The notes below the pieces were generated by a model, which saw only the letters and a list, made by a program, of their open reading frames with translations, had not been told where the DNA came from and did no database searches. The translations under genes and the position numbers were made by a program. From Bradyrhizobium sp. ISRA430 (GTDB taxonomy: Bacteria; Pseudomonadota; Alphaproteobacteria; Rhizobiales; Xanthobacteraceae): a stretch of DNA of 64,000 nucleotides. Numbering within the stretch: the first letter of the stretch is position 1; each line of letters begins with the position of its first letter. Below, piece by piece: positions 1-9,565 of this stretch. The stretch covers positions 3,348,001 to 3,412,000 of the forward strand of contig NZ_CP094516.1 of NCBI RefSeq assembly GCF_029909975.1, written 5' to 3'.

Positions 1-506
1 AGATCAGCCGCGGCCCTGAACAGCTCGAGCGCATAGGTCGCCACGCCCAGGACCAGGTCGGCGTGGAACGACGGCACCATGTGCAGGCCGGCGAACTGCG
101 CGCGGCGCTCGGCCTCCTCGCGCGCGGCCTGGAAGTCTTCGCCGTGCTCGACCAGCTCGGCACCGAAGGCTTTCATCGCCCGGTTCTTCTCGACCGAGTT
201 GCCGCGCGGCACGTAGATCACGGCCGGCACGCCGTGCCGGCTTGCCGCGAACGCAAGGCTCTGGCCGTGATTGCCGCGCGTCGCCGAGATGATGCCGGGT
301 GTATTCGGCCGTTCGCGCTTCAGCCGTTCGAGATAGACGAGGCCGCCGCGCACCTTGAAGGCGCCGATCGGCGTATGGTTCTCGTGCTTGACCACGACCG
401 GCGTGCCGAGCCGCTGGCTAAGCAGCGGCCAGGCATGCGCCGGCGTCGCCGGCACCGCCTGTCCCACGATCGCATGTGCGCGCTCGAGCTCGCGGAGATC
501 AAACAT
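1..506 (-). CDS. Threonine dehydratase-like PLP enzyme (C-terminal part outside the window)
   Basis: The minus strand reads open from an ATG at 506 to the window edge, giving about 168 residues of a fold-type II PLP enzyme. The segment IGAFKVRGG near residue 48 carries the Schiff-base lysine (K51), and the following SATRGNHGQSLAFAA is the phosphate-binding asparagine loop of serine/threonine dehydratases. The family deaminates threonine to 2-oxobutanoate, the first committed step of isoleucine synthesis, or acts catabolically. The gene lies downstream of ilvB in the same orientation, separated by a palindromic repeat, which suits a branched-chain amino acid role. The C-terminus is not visible, so a regulatory ACT-like domain (biosynthetic form) cannot be checked. 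Confidence 0.88.
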   Translation of the reverse strand, partial: MFDLRELERAHAIVGQAVPATPAHAWPLLSQRLGTPVVVKHENHTPIGAFKVRGGLVYLERLKRERPNTPGIISATRGNHGQSLAFAASRHGVPAVIYVPRGNSVEKNRAMKAFGAELVEHGEDFQAAREEAERRAQFAGLHMVPSFHADLVLGVATYALELFRAAAD

Positions 507-537
507 ATTGGCTTCCCGTCGGCCTTCTCCCATTCTG

Positions 538-639
538 GTCATCCCCGCGAAAGCGGGGATCCAGAATTCCAGAGACGCCCGAGATCGATCGAGACGCCGC
601 GGCGTACTGGATCGCCCGGTCAAGCCGGGCGATGACAGC
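538..639. repeat. Dispersed intergenic palindromic repeat, copy 1
   Basis: Two hairpins, ATCCCCGC-GAAA-GCGGGGAT (541-560) and ATCGCCCGG-TCAA-CCGGGCGAT (611-633), flank a core with CCAGAATTCCAGAGAC and GGCGTACTGGAT. The core and layout match the element at 4797-4898, so this is a repeat family rather than a simple terminator. It fills the gap between ilvB and the threonine dehydratase gene. Confidence 0.85.
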
Positions 640-659
640 GGAATTTGTGTCAGGCCTCA

Positions 660-2435
660 TCACACCAGCGCCTTGCCGCCGGCGAACGCGGTCGCCGTGG
701 CTTCGTCGTTCGCCTGCTCCGGCAACAGCATCTCGTTGTGCGCCTTGCCGGAGGGAATCATCGGGAAGCAATTCTCGAGCGCGGCGACGCGGCAGTCGAA
801 CAGCACCGGGCGCTTGACCGAGATCATCTCCTTGATGGCTCCGTCGAGATCGGCGGGCTTGTGCGCCCGGATGCCGACGCCGCCATAGGCTTCCGCGAGC
901 TTGACGAAATCCGGCAGCGCTTCGGAGTAGGAATGCGACAGCCGGTTGCCATGGAGGAGCTGCTGCCATTGCCGCACCATGCCCATGTACTGGTTGTTCA
1001 GGATGAAGATCTTGATCGGCAGCTCGTACTGGACCGCCGTCGACATCTCCTGGATCGTCATCTGCACCGAGGCATCGCCCGCGATGTCGATGACGAGGCT
1101 ATCCGGGTGGGCCACCTGCACGCCGACCGCAGCCGGCAGGCCGTAGCCCATGGTGCCGAGACCACCCGAGGTCATCCAGCGGTGCGGTTCCTCGAAGCCG
1201 AAGAACTGCGCCGCCCACATCTGGTGCTGGCCGACCTCGGTCGTGATGTAAGTATCCTTGCCGCGCGTCAGTTCGAACAGGCGCTGGATCGCATATTGCG
1301 GCAGGATGACGTCGTTGCTCTTCTTGTAGAACAGCGAGTTCCGGGCGCGCCACTGCGCGATCTGCTGCCACCACGCCTTGATGTCGGGCTTCTTGGCCTC
1401 AGCCTTGAACACCTGGAGGATGTCGCCGAGGATGTTGCCGCAGTCGCCGATGATCGGCACGTCGACGCGGATGTTTTTGTTGATCGAGGACGGGTCGATG
1501 TCGATGTGGATCTTCTTCGAGCCCGGCGAGAACGCATCGACGCGGCCGGTGATGCGGTCATCGAAGCGCGCGCCGACGCACAGCATGACGTCGCAATCAT
1601 GCATGGTCATGTTGGCTTCGTAAGTGCCGTGCATGCCGAGCATGCCGAGCCAGTTCTTGCCCGACGCCGGATAGGCACCGAGGCCCATCAGCGTCGAAGT
1701 GATCGGAAAGCCGGTGACCTCGACCAGCTCGCGCAGCAACTTGGTCGCCTCGGGACCGGAATTGATGACGCCGCCGCCGCTGTAGATCACGGGACGTTTG
1801 GCATTGGCGAGCAGCGCGACCGCTTTGCGGATCTGCGTCGCATCGCCCTTCACGCGCGGCGCATACGACCTGTGCACGTCGGACTTGCGCGGCGGATGAT
1901 AGGTACCGGTCGCGAACTGCACGTCCTTCGGCACGTCGACGAGCACCGGACCGGGGCGGCCGGAGGTCGCGACATAGAAGGCCTCATGCAGCACCTTTGC
2001 GAGATCATTGACGTCGCGCACCAGCCAGTTGTGCTTGGTGCTGGGACGGGTGATGCCGACGGTGTCGCACTCCTGGAACGCGTCGTTGCCGATCAGATGG
2101 GTCGGCACCTGGCCGGTGATGCAGACCAGAGGGATCGAATCCATCAGCGCGTCGGTGAGCGGCGTCACCATGTTGGTGGCGCCGGGGCCGGAGGTCACCA
2201 GCACCACGCCCGGCTTGCCGGTCGAGCGCGCATAGCCTTCGGCGGCGTGGCCGGCGCCCTGCTCGTGGCGGACCAGGATGTGCTGGAGCTCGCTCTGCTG
2301 GAAAATCTCGTCATATATCGGAAGCACCGCGCCGCCGGGATAGCCGAAGATGTCCTTGACGCCATGATCGATGAGCGCGCGAACGATCATCGCGGCGCCG
2401 GTCATCTGGTTTGGATCGTGGCTCTTGTCGGTCAT
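660..2435 (-). CDS. ilvB: Acetolactate synthase large (catalytic) subunit
   Basis: A 591-residue ThDP enzyme that condenses two pyruvates to acetolactate, or pyruvate plus 2-oxobutanoate to acetohydroxybutanoate, in valine, leucine and isoleucine synthesis. The N-terminal PYR domain has the catalytic glutamate in RHEQGAGHAAEGYAR (E58). A central FAD-binding domain follows, and the C-terminal PP domain has the ThDP/Mg motif IAGDASVQMTIQEM. Length is normal for the family. No ilvN/ilvH regulatory subunit gene follows within the window; the next gene downstream is the dehydratase. Upstream lie an ILV-rich leader peptide, an attenuator and a sigma70-type promoter (2493-2670), so expression probably responds to charged branched-chain tRNAs. 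Confidence 0.96.
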   Translation of the reverse strand: MTDKSHDPNQMTGAAMIVRALIDHGVKDIFGYPGGAVLPIYDEIFQQSELQHILVRHEQGAGHAAEGYARSTGKPGVVLVTSGPGATNMVTPLTDALMDSIPLVCITGQVPTHLIGNDAFQECDTVGITRPSTKHNWLVRDVNDLAKVLHEAFYVATSGRPGPVLVDVPKDVQFATGTYHPPRKSDVHRSYAPRVKGDATQIRKAVALLANAKRPVIYSGGGVINSGPEATKLLRELVEVTGFPITSTLMGLGAYPASGKNWLGMLGMHGTYEANMTMHDCDVMLCVGARFDDRITGRVDAFSPGSKKIHIDIDPSSINKNIRVDVPIIGDCGNILGDILQVFKAEAKKPDIKAWWQQIAQWRARNSLFYKKSNDVILPQYAIQRLFELTRGKDTYITTEVGQHQMWAAQFFGFEEPHRWMTSGGLGTMGYGLPAAVGVQVAHPDSLVIDIAGDASVQMTIQEMSTAVQYELPIKIFILNNQYMGMVRQWQQLLHGNRLSHSYSEALPDFVKLAEAYGGVGIRAHKPADLDGAIKEMISVKRPVLFDCRVAALENCFPMIPSGKAHNEMLLPEQANDEATATAFAGGKALV

Positions 2436-2492
2436 TGGCTTGCTCCGGATGCGCTGTTGTCAGCGGCTTCTTTCAAGTCTGGTTCGGGAAAT

Positions 2493-2515
2493 AAAAAAGG
2501 CCCCGAAGAGGGCCC
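2493..2515 (-). terminator. ilvB attenuator terminator hairpin
   Basis: On the minus strand GGCCC-TCTTCG-GGGCC is followed by a run of six T (2498-2493). It lies between the leader peptide stop and ilvB, as expected for a transcription attenuator. Confidence 0.8.
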
Positions 2516-2518
2516 ATG

Positions 2519-2565
2519 CACACCGCCTGTCTTGTGGATGGCAGCTAGCCACCCCCGGCGGTGTG
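2519..2565 (-). promoter_or_regulatory. ilv attenuator pairing arms
   Basis: CACACCGCC at 2565-2557 overlaps the 3' end of the leader ORF and is perfectly complementary to GGCGGTGTG at 2527-2519, just ahead of the terminator stem. A second short pairing (GGTGGC with GCCATC) lies inside it. Ribosome position on the leader would decide which helix forms. The exact switching scheme is inference. Confidence 0.65.
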
Positions 2566-2610
2566 CCTGGGTACGACGGCGATAAGGAGTACGGTAATAA
2601 TGTTACGCAT
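2545..2610 (-). CDS. ilv leader peptide (attenuation peptide)
   Basis: A 21-codon ORF starts at ATG 2610 and begins MRNIITVLLIAVVP, so 8 of its first 13 residues are Ile, Val or Leu. It then runs RHTAGGG to a TAG at 2547-2545. It lies 27 nt after a predicted transcription start and just before an attenuator. This is the classic control codon arrangement for branched-chain amino acid operons, where scarcity of charged tRNA stalls the ribosome and prevents termination. It is too short for ordinary ORF calling. Confidence 0.85.
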   Translation of the reverse strand: MRNIITVLLIAVVPRHTAGGG

Positions 2611-2642
2611 GGCAGGCGCTCAACTTCCCAAAGGTTGCGCGA

Positions 2643-2670
2643 AACATAGCGGCCAAAGCCTGGATGTCAA
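2643..2670 (-). promoter_or_regulatory. Sigma70-type promoter of the ilv leader/ilvB
   Basis: On the minus strand TTGACA (2670-2665), a 16-nt spacer and TATGTT (2648-2643) make a near-consensus promoter. Transcription should start near 2637, about 27 nt before the leader peptide ATG. Confidence 0.75.
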
Positions 2671-2689
2671 GGCAAAGCGGCCATTCACG

Positions 2690-2924
2690 CGCGATTTTGG
2701 CAGTGTAGCGGCGTTCTTGCGGTTCGGCGAGAGGTAAATTGTGGCACCGCCAACAATCCTGCGTCATTCCGGGGCGATGCTACGGGTTAGCGCGACGCGC
2801 GACGCCGGAGCACCCAGCCAGGAGTTCATCACCACGGTCGCTGATGGGGCGCGCGGGCGGCGTCGTCGCTACAACCGCATGGGGTTTCGGGCTCGCGCTG
2901 CGCGGGCCCCCGGCACGACTTCTC
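2690..2924. other. Gene-free stretch between the ilv promoter and miaA
   Basis: No credible ORF is visible. The stretch from 2760 begins with CATTCCGGGGCG and contains several GC-rich imperfect inverted segments (for example GCGCGACGCGCGACGCC), which looks like a decayed intergenic repeat. No clean terminator for miaA was found. Confidence 0.4.
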
Positions 2925-3866
2925 TCAATTCCCGTCCCGCGCGGATTTGATGGCCGCGGCGAGCCAGCCCCTCGCCTCCTCCGGCTTCACCCACTCGAAT
3001 TCCGGGAGCTGGTGCCGGAACCAGGTGAACTGGCGCTTGGCGTAGTGACGCGTGTCGGCGCGGCCGATGCTGGCAGCCTCTTCCAGGCTGAGCTCGCCGC
3101 GCAGATGTCTGATTAGCGCCGGCACGCCATGCGCCTTCATGGCGGGCAGCAGCGGATCGAGGCGGCGAGCGGCGAGCCGCTCCACCTCCTTGAGCGCGCC
3201 GCCGCCCAACATGGCATCGAAGCGGGCGTCGATGCGGGCGTAGAGTTCGTCGCGTTCGGGCGCGAGAAACACCGCGCGGAAACTGTCCTTGGGCAGCAGC
3301 GGCGGATGGCCCTCGTGGTGCCAGTCGAGCAGCGAACGGCCGGTCGCCTCGACCACCTCGAGCGCGCGCGCAATGCGGGTGCGGTCGCGGACCTTCAATC
3401 GCTCCGCCGCGCGGGGATCGCGAGCCGCAAGTTCCGCATGCAGGGCCTCAACGCCGTTCCGCTCCAGCCGCGCGCGCACATCCTCGCGCACTTCGGCGGG
3501 GATCGGCGGCACCACGGAGAGCCCCGCCGTCAGCGCCTTGAAATAGAGCCCGGTGCCGCCGATGAAGATCGGCAGGCGGCCCTGCGCCTGCGCTTCTTCA
3601 AGGACCTTCGCCGCATCGGCCACCCAGGCGCCAGCCGAGAAATTCACGGCCGCGTCGACATGGCCATAGAGGCGGTGCGGAGTGCGCGCCTCGTCGCTCC
3701 GCGTGGGCCGCGCCGTGATGATGCGCAGGTCGCGATAGACCTGCATGGAATCGGCATTGATGACGACGCCGCCGCCGGCAAGCGCAAGCTCGAGCGCCAG
3801 CGCCGACTTGCCGCTGGCGGTCGGGCCTGCGATAAGCACGGCCTTGCTCGGATGCTCCTCGCTCAC
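2925..3866 (-). CDS. miaA: tRNA dimethylallyltransferase
   Basis: A 313-residue enzyme that adds a dimethylallyl group to N6 of A37 in tRNAs reading codons starting with U. The P-loop GPTASGKS spans residues 14-21, and the substrate-binding DSMQVYRD follows (D39, Q42). The [12 protein letters not shown] segment and the C-terminal [10 protein letters not shown] motif are also typical. Translation starts at a GTG (3866), only 11 bp from the divergent serB start, so each promoter must lie inside or very near the other gene. Length is normal. Confidence 0.96.
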   Translation of the reverse strand: MSEEHPSKAVLIAGPTASGKSALALELALAGGGVVINADSMQVYRDLRIITARPTRSDEARTPHRLYGHVDAAVNFSAGAWVADAAKVLEEAQAQGRLPIFIGGTGLYFKALTAGLSVVPPIPAEVREDVRARLERNGVEALHAELAARDPRAAERLKVRDRTRIARALEVVEATGRSLLDWHHEGHPPLLPKDSFRAVFLAPERDELYARIDARFDAMLGGGALKEVERLAARRLDPLLPAMKAHGVPALIRHLRGELSLEEAASIGRADTRHYAKRQFTWFRHQLPEFEWVKPEEARGWLAAAIKSARDGN

Positions 3867-3877
3867 GAAAACCTCAA

Positions 3878-4783
<906 letters not shown>

Positions 4784-4796
4784 CGCCCCCTCCGGC

Positions 4797-4898
4797 GTCG
4801 TCACCCGCGAAGGCGGGTGATCCAGTATTCCAGAGACAGTGCGAGATGTTGAGAGGCCCCGGCGTACTGGATGCCCCGCTTTCGCGGGGCATGACAGT
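4797..4898. repeat. Dispersed intergenic palindromic repeat, copy 2
   Basis: Same layout and core as 538-639. The hairpins are TCACCCGC-GAAG-GCGGGTGA (4801-4820) and ATGCCCCGC-TTTC-GCGGGGCAT (4871-4892). The shared core words are CCAG-A/T-ATTCCAGAGAC and CGGCGTACTGGAT. It sits between the convergent serB and degP genes. Confidence 0.85.
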
Positions 4899-4921
4899 GA
4901 GTATGGGGCTGAGCGCCTTCC

Positions 4922-6433
4922 CTACTGCACGCTCAGCGCGACGAATCGCAGCTCGCCGTCGCCGTTGGAGACGAGCAGCAGCACCGACTTCTTGCCGTCC
5001 TTCTTCATCTGGTCGATGCGCTTCTGGACGTCGGCGCCGCTCGACACGGCCTCCTGCGCCACTTCGACGATCACGTCGCCGGCGGAAAGCCGCTTGTCGG
5101 CGGCATCCGAGTTGGCGTCGACATTGGTGACGACCACGCCCTTCACGCTGTCCTTGATCTTGTAGCGCGTGCGCAGATCCTTGCTCAGCGTCGCAAGATC
5201 GAGGCCGAGCGCCTTCTGCGTCACCGGCTTCTCGGGCGGCGGCTCCTCGGTCTTCACCGCGGCCTGCACCTTTTCCGGATCCTGAAGGCGGCCGAGCGTG
5301 ACCTTCTTGGTGTCTTCCTGGCCCTTGCGGATGATGACGACGTCGACCTCCTTGCCCACCGCGGTGTCGGCGACGACGCGCGACAGATCCTTCGGGTCCT
5401 TGATATCCTTGCCGTCGAACTTGACGACGACGTCGCCCGGCTCGATGCCGGCCGGCTTGGCCGGACCCTTGTCGTCAACGCCGGCGACCAGCGCGCCGCG
5501 TGCGGGCTTGATGTTGAGGCTCTCGGCGATCTCGTCCGTCACGCTCTGGATGCGCACACCGAGCCAGCCGCGGCGCAGTTCGCCGAACTGGCGGAGCTGG
5601 TCGACCACGCCTGCGACCGTCTTCGACGGCACTGCGAAGCCGATCCCGATCGAGCCGCCGGAGGGCGAGATGATCAGCGTGTTGACGCCGATGACCTCAC
5701 CCTCGAGGTTGAACAGCGGGCCGCCGGAATTGCCGCGGTTGATGGCGGCGTCGGTCTGGATGTAGCTGTCATAGGGGCCCGAGGAGATATCGCGGTTCTT
5801 GGCCGAGACGATGCCTGCGGTCACGGTGCCGCCGAGGCTGAACGGATTGCCGATCGCGACCACCCAGTCGCCGAGACGCAGCTTGTCGGAGTCGCCGAAC
5901 TTCACCGCAACGAGCGGCTTGGTCGGCTTGAACTTCAGCACGGCGAGGTCGGTCTTCTTGTCGACGCCGACGAGCTCGGCCTTGATCTTGGTGCCGTCGT
6001 TGAGAATGACGTTGATCTCGTCGGCATCTGCGATGACGTGGTTGTTGGTCACCACGATACCTGACGTATCGATGATGAAGCCCGAGCCGAGCGAATTGGT
6101 CTTGCGCGGCGGCCCGTTGTCGCCGCGCTCGCCGCCCTTGCCGGCACCTGGGCCGCGGCGGTTCTTGAAGAAGTCGTCGAAGAATTCCTCGAAGGGCGAA
6201 CCGGGCGGAAGTTGCGGCATGGTGTTGCTGCCGCCGCCTTTGGCTTCGACGGTCTGCGAGGTCGAGATATTGACGACCGCGTCGATCACTTTTTCGGCGA
6301 CATCGGCGATGCCTTCCGGCCCACGTGCGTAGGCCGGCGAGCCGAACGCGCTGAAAGCGCCGATGGCGAGCGCGGCCAGCCCAAGTCGCACGCAATGGCG
6401 CAAGCGGGTCGGGGCAATGGTGGCAGCGGTCAT
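4922..6433 (-). CDS. degP: Do-family periplasmic serine endopeptidase (DegP/DegQ type)
   Basis: A 503-residue HtrA-type protease/chaperone of the periplasm. An N-terminal hydrophobic signal (about residues 14-36, ending SPAYA) is followed by the trypsin-like domain with triad H132 (NNHVIADAD), D162 (KTDLAVLKF) and S236 (GNSGGPLFN), then two PDZ domains (about 280-370 and 405-500). I chose ATG 6433 because GGAG lies about 8 nt upstream and the signal peptide then begins near the start; an in-frame start at 6496 would add 21 non-conserved residues. It is the last gene of the hflK-hflC-DUF2065-degP block, an envelope proteostasis set. Paralogues are likely elsewhere, so DegP versus DegQ is not resolved. 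Confidence 0.93.
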   Translation of the reverse strand: MTAATIAPTRLRHCVRLGLAALAIGAFSAFGSPAYARGPEGIADVAEKVIDAVVNISTSQTVEAKGGGSNTMPQLPPGSPFEEFFDDFFKNRRGPGAGKGGERGDNGPPRKTNSLGSGFIIDTSGIVVTNNHVIADADEINVILNDGTKIKAELVGVDKKTDLAVLKFKPTKPLVAVKFGDSDKLRLGDWVVAIGNPFSLGGTVTAGIVSAKNRDISSGPYDSYIQTDAAINRGNSGGPLFNLEGEVIGVNTLIISPSGGSIGIGFAVPSKTVAGVVDQLRQFGELRRGWLGVRIQSVTDEIAESLNIKPARGALVAGVDDKGPAKPAGIEPGDVVVKFDGKDIKDPKDLSRVVADTAVGKEVDVVIIRKGQEDTKKVTLGRLQDPEKVQAAVKTEEPPPEKPVTQKALGLDLATLSKDLRTRYKIKDSVKGVVVTNVDANSDAADKRLSAGDVIVEVAQEAVSSGADVQKRIDQMKKDGKKSVLLLVSNGDGELRFVALSVQ

Positions 6434-6574
6434 TGTGATCTCCAGAGAAAGAATTCGGCTCCAGACTGCGCTCGAACGGGGGGACGGCGCAAGCACGGAG
6501 GTTAGCGGGCTTCAAGAGCCGGATAATACGGCGAAAAGCCGACCCAAGGCTTCACTTTGGCGTTGGCGCGGAGC

Positions 6575-6781
6575 CTAAATGGGACGTCGCATAACCCAGA
6601 TCAGGATCAACCCGGCCACCGCCGAAGCGATCCCGACTGCTCGCAGGATATGGTCGGGCGTGGCTAGCGCACTCTTCATGGCCTTGCGCATCCAGGCCGG
6701 ACTTGCCGCGAACAACAAGCCTTCGAGCACGAACAGGATGCCTAAGCCGATGAGGAAGTCGGCGAACGCAATGGACCTCAT
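6575..6781 (-). CDS. DUF2065 (YjeT-like) small inner-membrane protein
   Basis: A 68-residue protein with two hydrophobic segments (about 6-26 and 46-63) around a short basic loop RKAMKSAL. This matches the DUF2065 family, which is often encoded beside hflC. It sits between hflC and degP in the same orientation. Function is unknown; context suggests a link to the HflKC/FtsH membrane quality-control complex. Confidence 0.85.
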   Translation of the reverse strand: MRSIAFADFLIGLGILFVLEGLLFAASPAWMRKAMKSALATPDHILRAVGIASAVAGLILIWVMRRPI

Positions 6782-6859
6782 CGGATTGGAACCTCCCCGC
6801 GTGCTGTTCTTGCTTCGACGAAGGGCAGCAGCCGCACCGCCCTTCGGCTTGCTCAGCCT

Positions 6860-7762
6860 TTAAGGTTTCGCCGGCGCCGGCGCCTCGCCACTCGGCTTGC
6901 CGCCCGGACTACTGAAGTACCGGAAGAAATCCGAGTCAGGGCGCAACAGGAATCGGGTGTCGTTGGAACGCAGCCCGTTCTCATATGCCGTCATCGACCG
7001 GTAGAAGGCGAAGAAGTCGGCATCCTTGCTGTAGGCCTCGGCAAACAGGCGGTTGCGCTCGGCATCGCCCGCGCCCCGGATCTGCTCGGACTGCGAATTG
7101 GCGTCGGCGACGATCACGGTCACCTCGCGGTCGGCCTTGGAGCGAATCTCCTGCGCCTTCTGACCGCCCTGCGCGCGGAACTCGGCAGCTTCGCGCTCAC
7201 GCTCGGTCTTCATGCGCTGGTACACCGCCTGGCTGTTCTGCTCCGGCAGATCGGCGCGGCGGATCCGGACGTCGACGACCTGGATGCCATAGCCGTCGGC
7301 TTCGTGATCGAGCTGGTCGCGGATGCGCAGCATCAGCTTCTCGCGATCGTCACGCACCACGTTGATGAAGCTGACCTCGCCGAGCACGCGGCGCAGCGCT
7401 GCGTTGAGCAGCGTGGTGAGCTGGAGGTTGGCGGACTGGATCGAGCCGACGCTCTGATAGAAGCGCAGCGCGTCCTTGATGCGGTAGCGCGCGAAGGCGT
7501 CGACCACCAGGCGCTTCTGGTCGGAGGCGATCGCCTCCTGCGATGGATTCTCGAGATCGAGAATCCGCTTGTCGATGTTGATCACCGAATTCCACGGCGC
7601 CTTGAAATGCAGGCCGGGCTCGGTGACGACGTCGACGGGTTTGCCGAACTGAAGCACGATAGTTTGCTCGGTCTGCTGCACCGTGAACAGCGACATGTAG
7701 GCCACGATCAGGACCAGGAGCAGCCCGAGCAGCGAGACGATGCCTGTAACCGGAGACCTCAT
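6860..7762 (-). CDS. hflC: HflC, SPFH-domain regulator of FtsH
   Basis: A 300-residue membrane protein with one N-terminal transmembrane helix (about residues 6-24) followed by the periplasmic SPFH/band-7 domain. The coiled region QRMKTEREREAAEFRAQGG is typical of HflC. With HflK it forms a large membrane assembly around the FtsH protease. The start overlaps the hflK stop by 4 bp (7759-7762), indicating translational coupling. Confidence 0.95.
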   Translation of the reverse strand: MRSPVTGIVSLLGLLLVLIVAYMSLFTVQQTEQTIVLQFGKPVDVVTEPGLHFKAPWNSVINIDKRILDLENPSQEAIASDQKRLVVDAFARYRIKDALRFYQSVGSIQSANLQLTTLLNAALRRVLGEVSFINVVRDDREKLMLRIRDQLDHEADGYGIQVVDVRIRRADLPEQNSQAVYQRMKTEREREAAEFRAQGGQKAQEIRSKADREVTVIVADANSQSEQIRGAGDAERNRLFAEAYSKDADFFAFYRSMTAYENGLRSNDTRFLLRPDSDFFRYFSSPGGKPSGEAPAPAKP

Positions 7763-8895
7763 CGGGTGCCTCCGCTCGACTGCTGGCCGGCGGTGGGCGC
7801 CCGCTTGGGCGTCAGCTCGTTGAGCGGCAGGAAGGGCACGACGCCCTGGCCCGAGGAGCCGCCGTCATAGACCAGCTTTTCCGAGCCGCCGAGCACGCGC
7901 TCCATCGTCTCCAGATAGATCCGTTCACGCGTCACGTCGGGCGCCTTCTTGTATTCGTCGTACACCTTCAGGAAGCGCGCACTCTGGCCCTTGGCCTCGG
8001 CGACCGCCTGCTCCTTGTATCCTTCGGCGGCCTGCAGGATCTGCGCCGCGCGCCCGCGCGCCTGCGGCACGACCTGGTTGGCATAGGTCTGCGCCTCGTT
8101 CTGCAAGCGCTCGGAGTCGGAGCGCGCCGCCTGCACGTCGCGGAAGGCGTCGATCACCTGCGCGGGCGGATCGACCTTCTGCATCTGCACCTGGGTGATG
8201 AGGATGCCCGAGCCGTAGCTGTCGAGCGTCCTCTGCATCAGCTCCTGCACGTTCTGTTCCGTGACGTTGCGGGCGCCGGTCAGGATCGGCTGGATCTGCG
8301 AGCGGCCGATCACCTCGCGCATCGCGCTCTCGGCAACCGCCTTCACGGTGCCTTCGGGATTCTGGATGTTGAAGAGGAAGTCACCGACACCGTCCGGCTT
8401 GATGCGCCAGAGCACGGTGAAATCGACGTCGACGATGTTCTCGTCGCCGGTCAGCATCAGGCTCTCCTCCGGCACGTCGCGGATCGAGCGGCCGCGCCGC
8501 GTCGGATCGTCGATCAGCGTCATGCCGATGGAGATGGTGGAGACGCGCAGCGCCTTCGGCAGCAGCACGGTCTCGATCGGATAGGGCAGATGATAGTTGA
8601 GGCCCGGCTGCACGGTGCGGACATGCTTGCCGAAGCGCAGCACGACGCCGAGCTCTTCGGACTGCACGCGGAAGAAGCCCGACAGCAGCCAGAACGCGAG
8701 GACGATCAGGAGGATCAGCGTAATGCCGACGCCAGAGAAATAGCCGCCGGGCAGAAGCTGCTGCAGGCGGTCCTGGCCGCGCCGCAGAAGGTCTTCCAGA
8801 TCCGGTGGCCTCGGCCCGACCGGTTGCGGGCCTGAGCCCCATGGCCCTTTCGGACCCGAGCCCCACGGGCCACCGCCCTGATTCTTCCACGGCAT
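7759..8895 (-). CDS. hflK: HflK, SPFH-domain partner of HflC
   Basis: A 378-residue protein. A Gly/Pro-rich cytoplasmic tail (residues 1-35, with repeated WGSGP) precedes a transmembrane helix (about 54-75), the SPFH domain and a coiled C-terminal region with QARGRAAQILQAAEGYKEQ. It partners HflC to control FtsH access to membrane substrates. It is the first gene of the four-gene block running to degP. Confidence 0.95.
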   Translation of the reverse strand: MPWKNQGGGPWGSGPKGPWGSGPQPVGPRPPDLEDLLRRGQDRLQQLLPGGYFSGVGITLILLIVLAFWLLSGFFRVQSEELGVVLRFGKHVRTVQPGLNYHLPYPIETVLLPKALRVSTISIGMTLIDDPTRRGRSIRDVPEESLMLTGDENIVDVDFTVLWRIKPDGVGDFLFNIQNPEGTVKAVAESAMREVIGRSQIQPILTGARNVTEQNVQELMQRTLDSYGSGILITQVQMQKVDPPAQVIDAFRDVQAARSDSERLQNEAQTYANQVVPQARGRAAQILQAAEGYKEQAVAEAKGQSARFLKVYDEYKKAPDVTRERIYLETMERVLGGSEKLVYDGGSSGQGVVPFLPLNELTPKRAPTAGQQSSGGTR

Positions 8896-9006
8896 TCGAC
8901 AGTCTCCTCGGCGGGCCGGGACTAGAACTCATCCGGCCGGCATTTGTCCGGTCCGGCTTTATAGGGGACCGGCAGGCCCCTTACAACGCGCCCCTGACTG
9001 CCCCCC

Positions 9007-9034
9007 GAGCTATGCTTGGGCGCGGAAAAGTCAA
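9007..9034 (-). promoter_or_regulatory. Possible hflK promoter
   Basis: On the minus strand TTGACT (9034-9029), 16 nt and TAGCTC (9012-9007) lie about 110 nt upstream of hflK. The -10 is weak. The short palindrome CAATG-TAAA-CATTG overlaps the upstream edge. Confidence 0.3.
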
Positions 9035-9055
9035 TGTAAACATTGGCGAATGCAG

Positions 9056-9565
9056 TTAATCTCGGGACCGCCGACGATATGTCACATAGGAGAAGTCGGC
9101 GCTGTCGTCGGCTCCCGCCGGATGGCGGACGCGGCTCGTTTCCTCCCACTGCGCCTTGTCGATCTCGAAACAAGTGTCGCCCGCCGGCCGCGCGTGCACC
9201 TCGGTGATTTCGAGGCGGTCGGCGCGATCGAGCCATTGCCGATAGATCTCGGCGCCGCCGATCACGGCGATTTCGGCGGCGGAACGCCGCAGGGCATCGC
9301 CGCGTGCGACCGCGCCTGCATCCGCCGCCGACGTCGTGACGATGGCACCTCGGGCGCGATAATCCGCATCGCGCGTGATGACGATGTTGGTGCGGTTGGG
9401 AAGCGGCCGGCGTAGCGATTCAAAGGTCTTGCGGCCCATGATCACGGGCTTGCCGATCGTGAGCGCCTTGAAGCGCTGCATGTCGGATTTCAGCCGCCAG
9501 GGGATCGCGCCACCAGCACCGATGACGCCGTTCTCCGCTATGGCGACGACGAAGACGATCTCCAT
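9056..9565 (-). CDS. folA: Dihydrofolate reductase
   Basis: A 169-residue enzyme that reduces dihydrofolate to tetrahydrofolate with NADPH. The N-terminus MEIVFVVAIAENGVIGAGGAIPW is typical, with catalytic acid D28, and MGRKTFES is the NADPH-binding segment. The ATG at 9565 overlaps the stop of the acetyltransferase gene as TGATG, so this start is preferred over an upstream in-frame codon at 9616. It regenerates the folate oxidised by thyA two genes upstream in the same operon. Confidence 0.95.
   Translation of the reverse strand: MEIVFVVAIAENGVIGAGGAIPWRLKSDMQRFKALTIGKPVIMGRKTFESLRRPLPNRTNIVITRDADYRARGAIVTTSAADAGAVARGDALRRSAAEIAVIGGAEIYRQWLDRADRLEITEVHARPAGDTCFEIDKAQWEETSRVRHPAGADDSADFSYVTYRRRSRD

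Noticed and set aside
645..2585. A 646-codon plus-strand frame opposite ilvB
   Set aside because: It is the complement of a clear ilvB gene and has the His/Arg/Asp-rich composition typical of antisense frames in GC-rich DNA.
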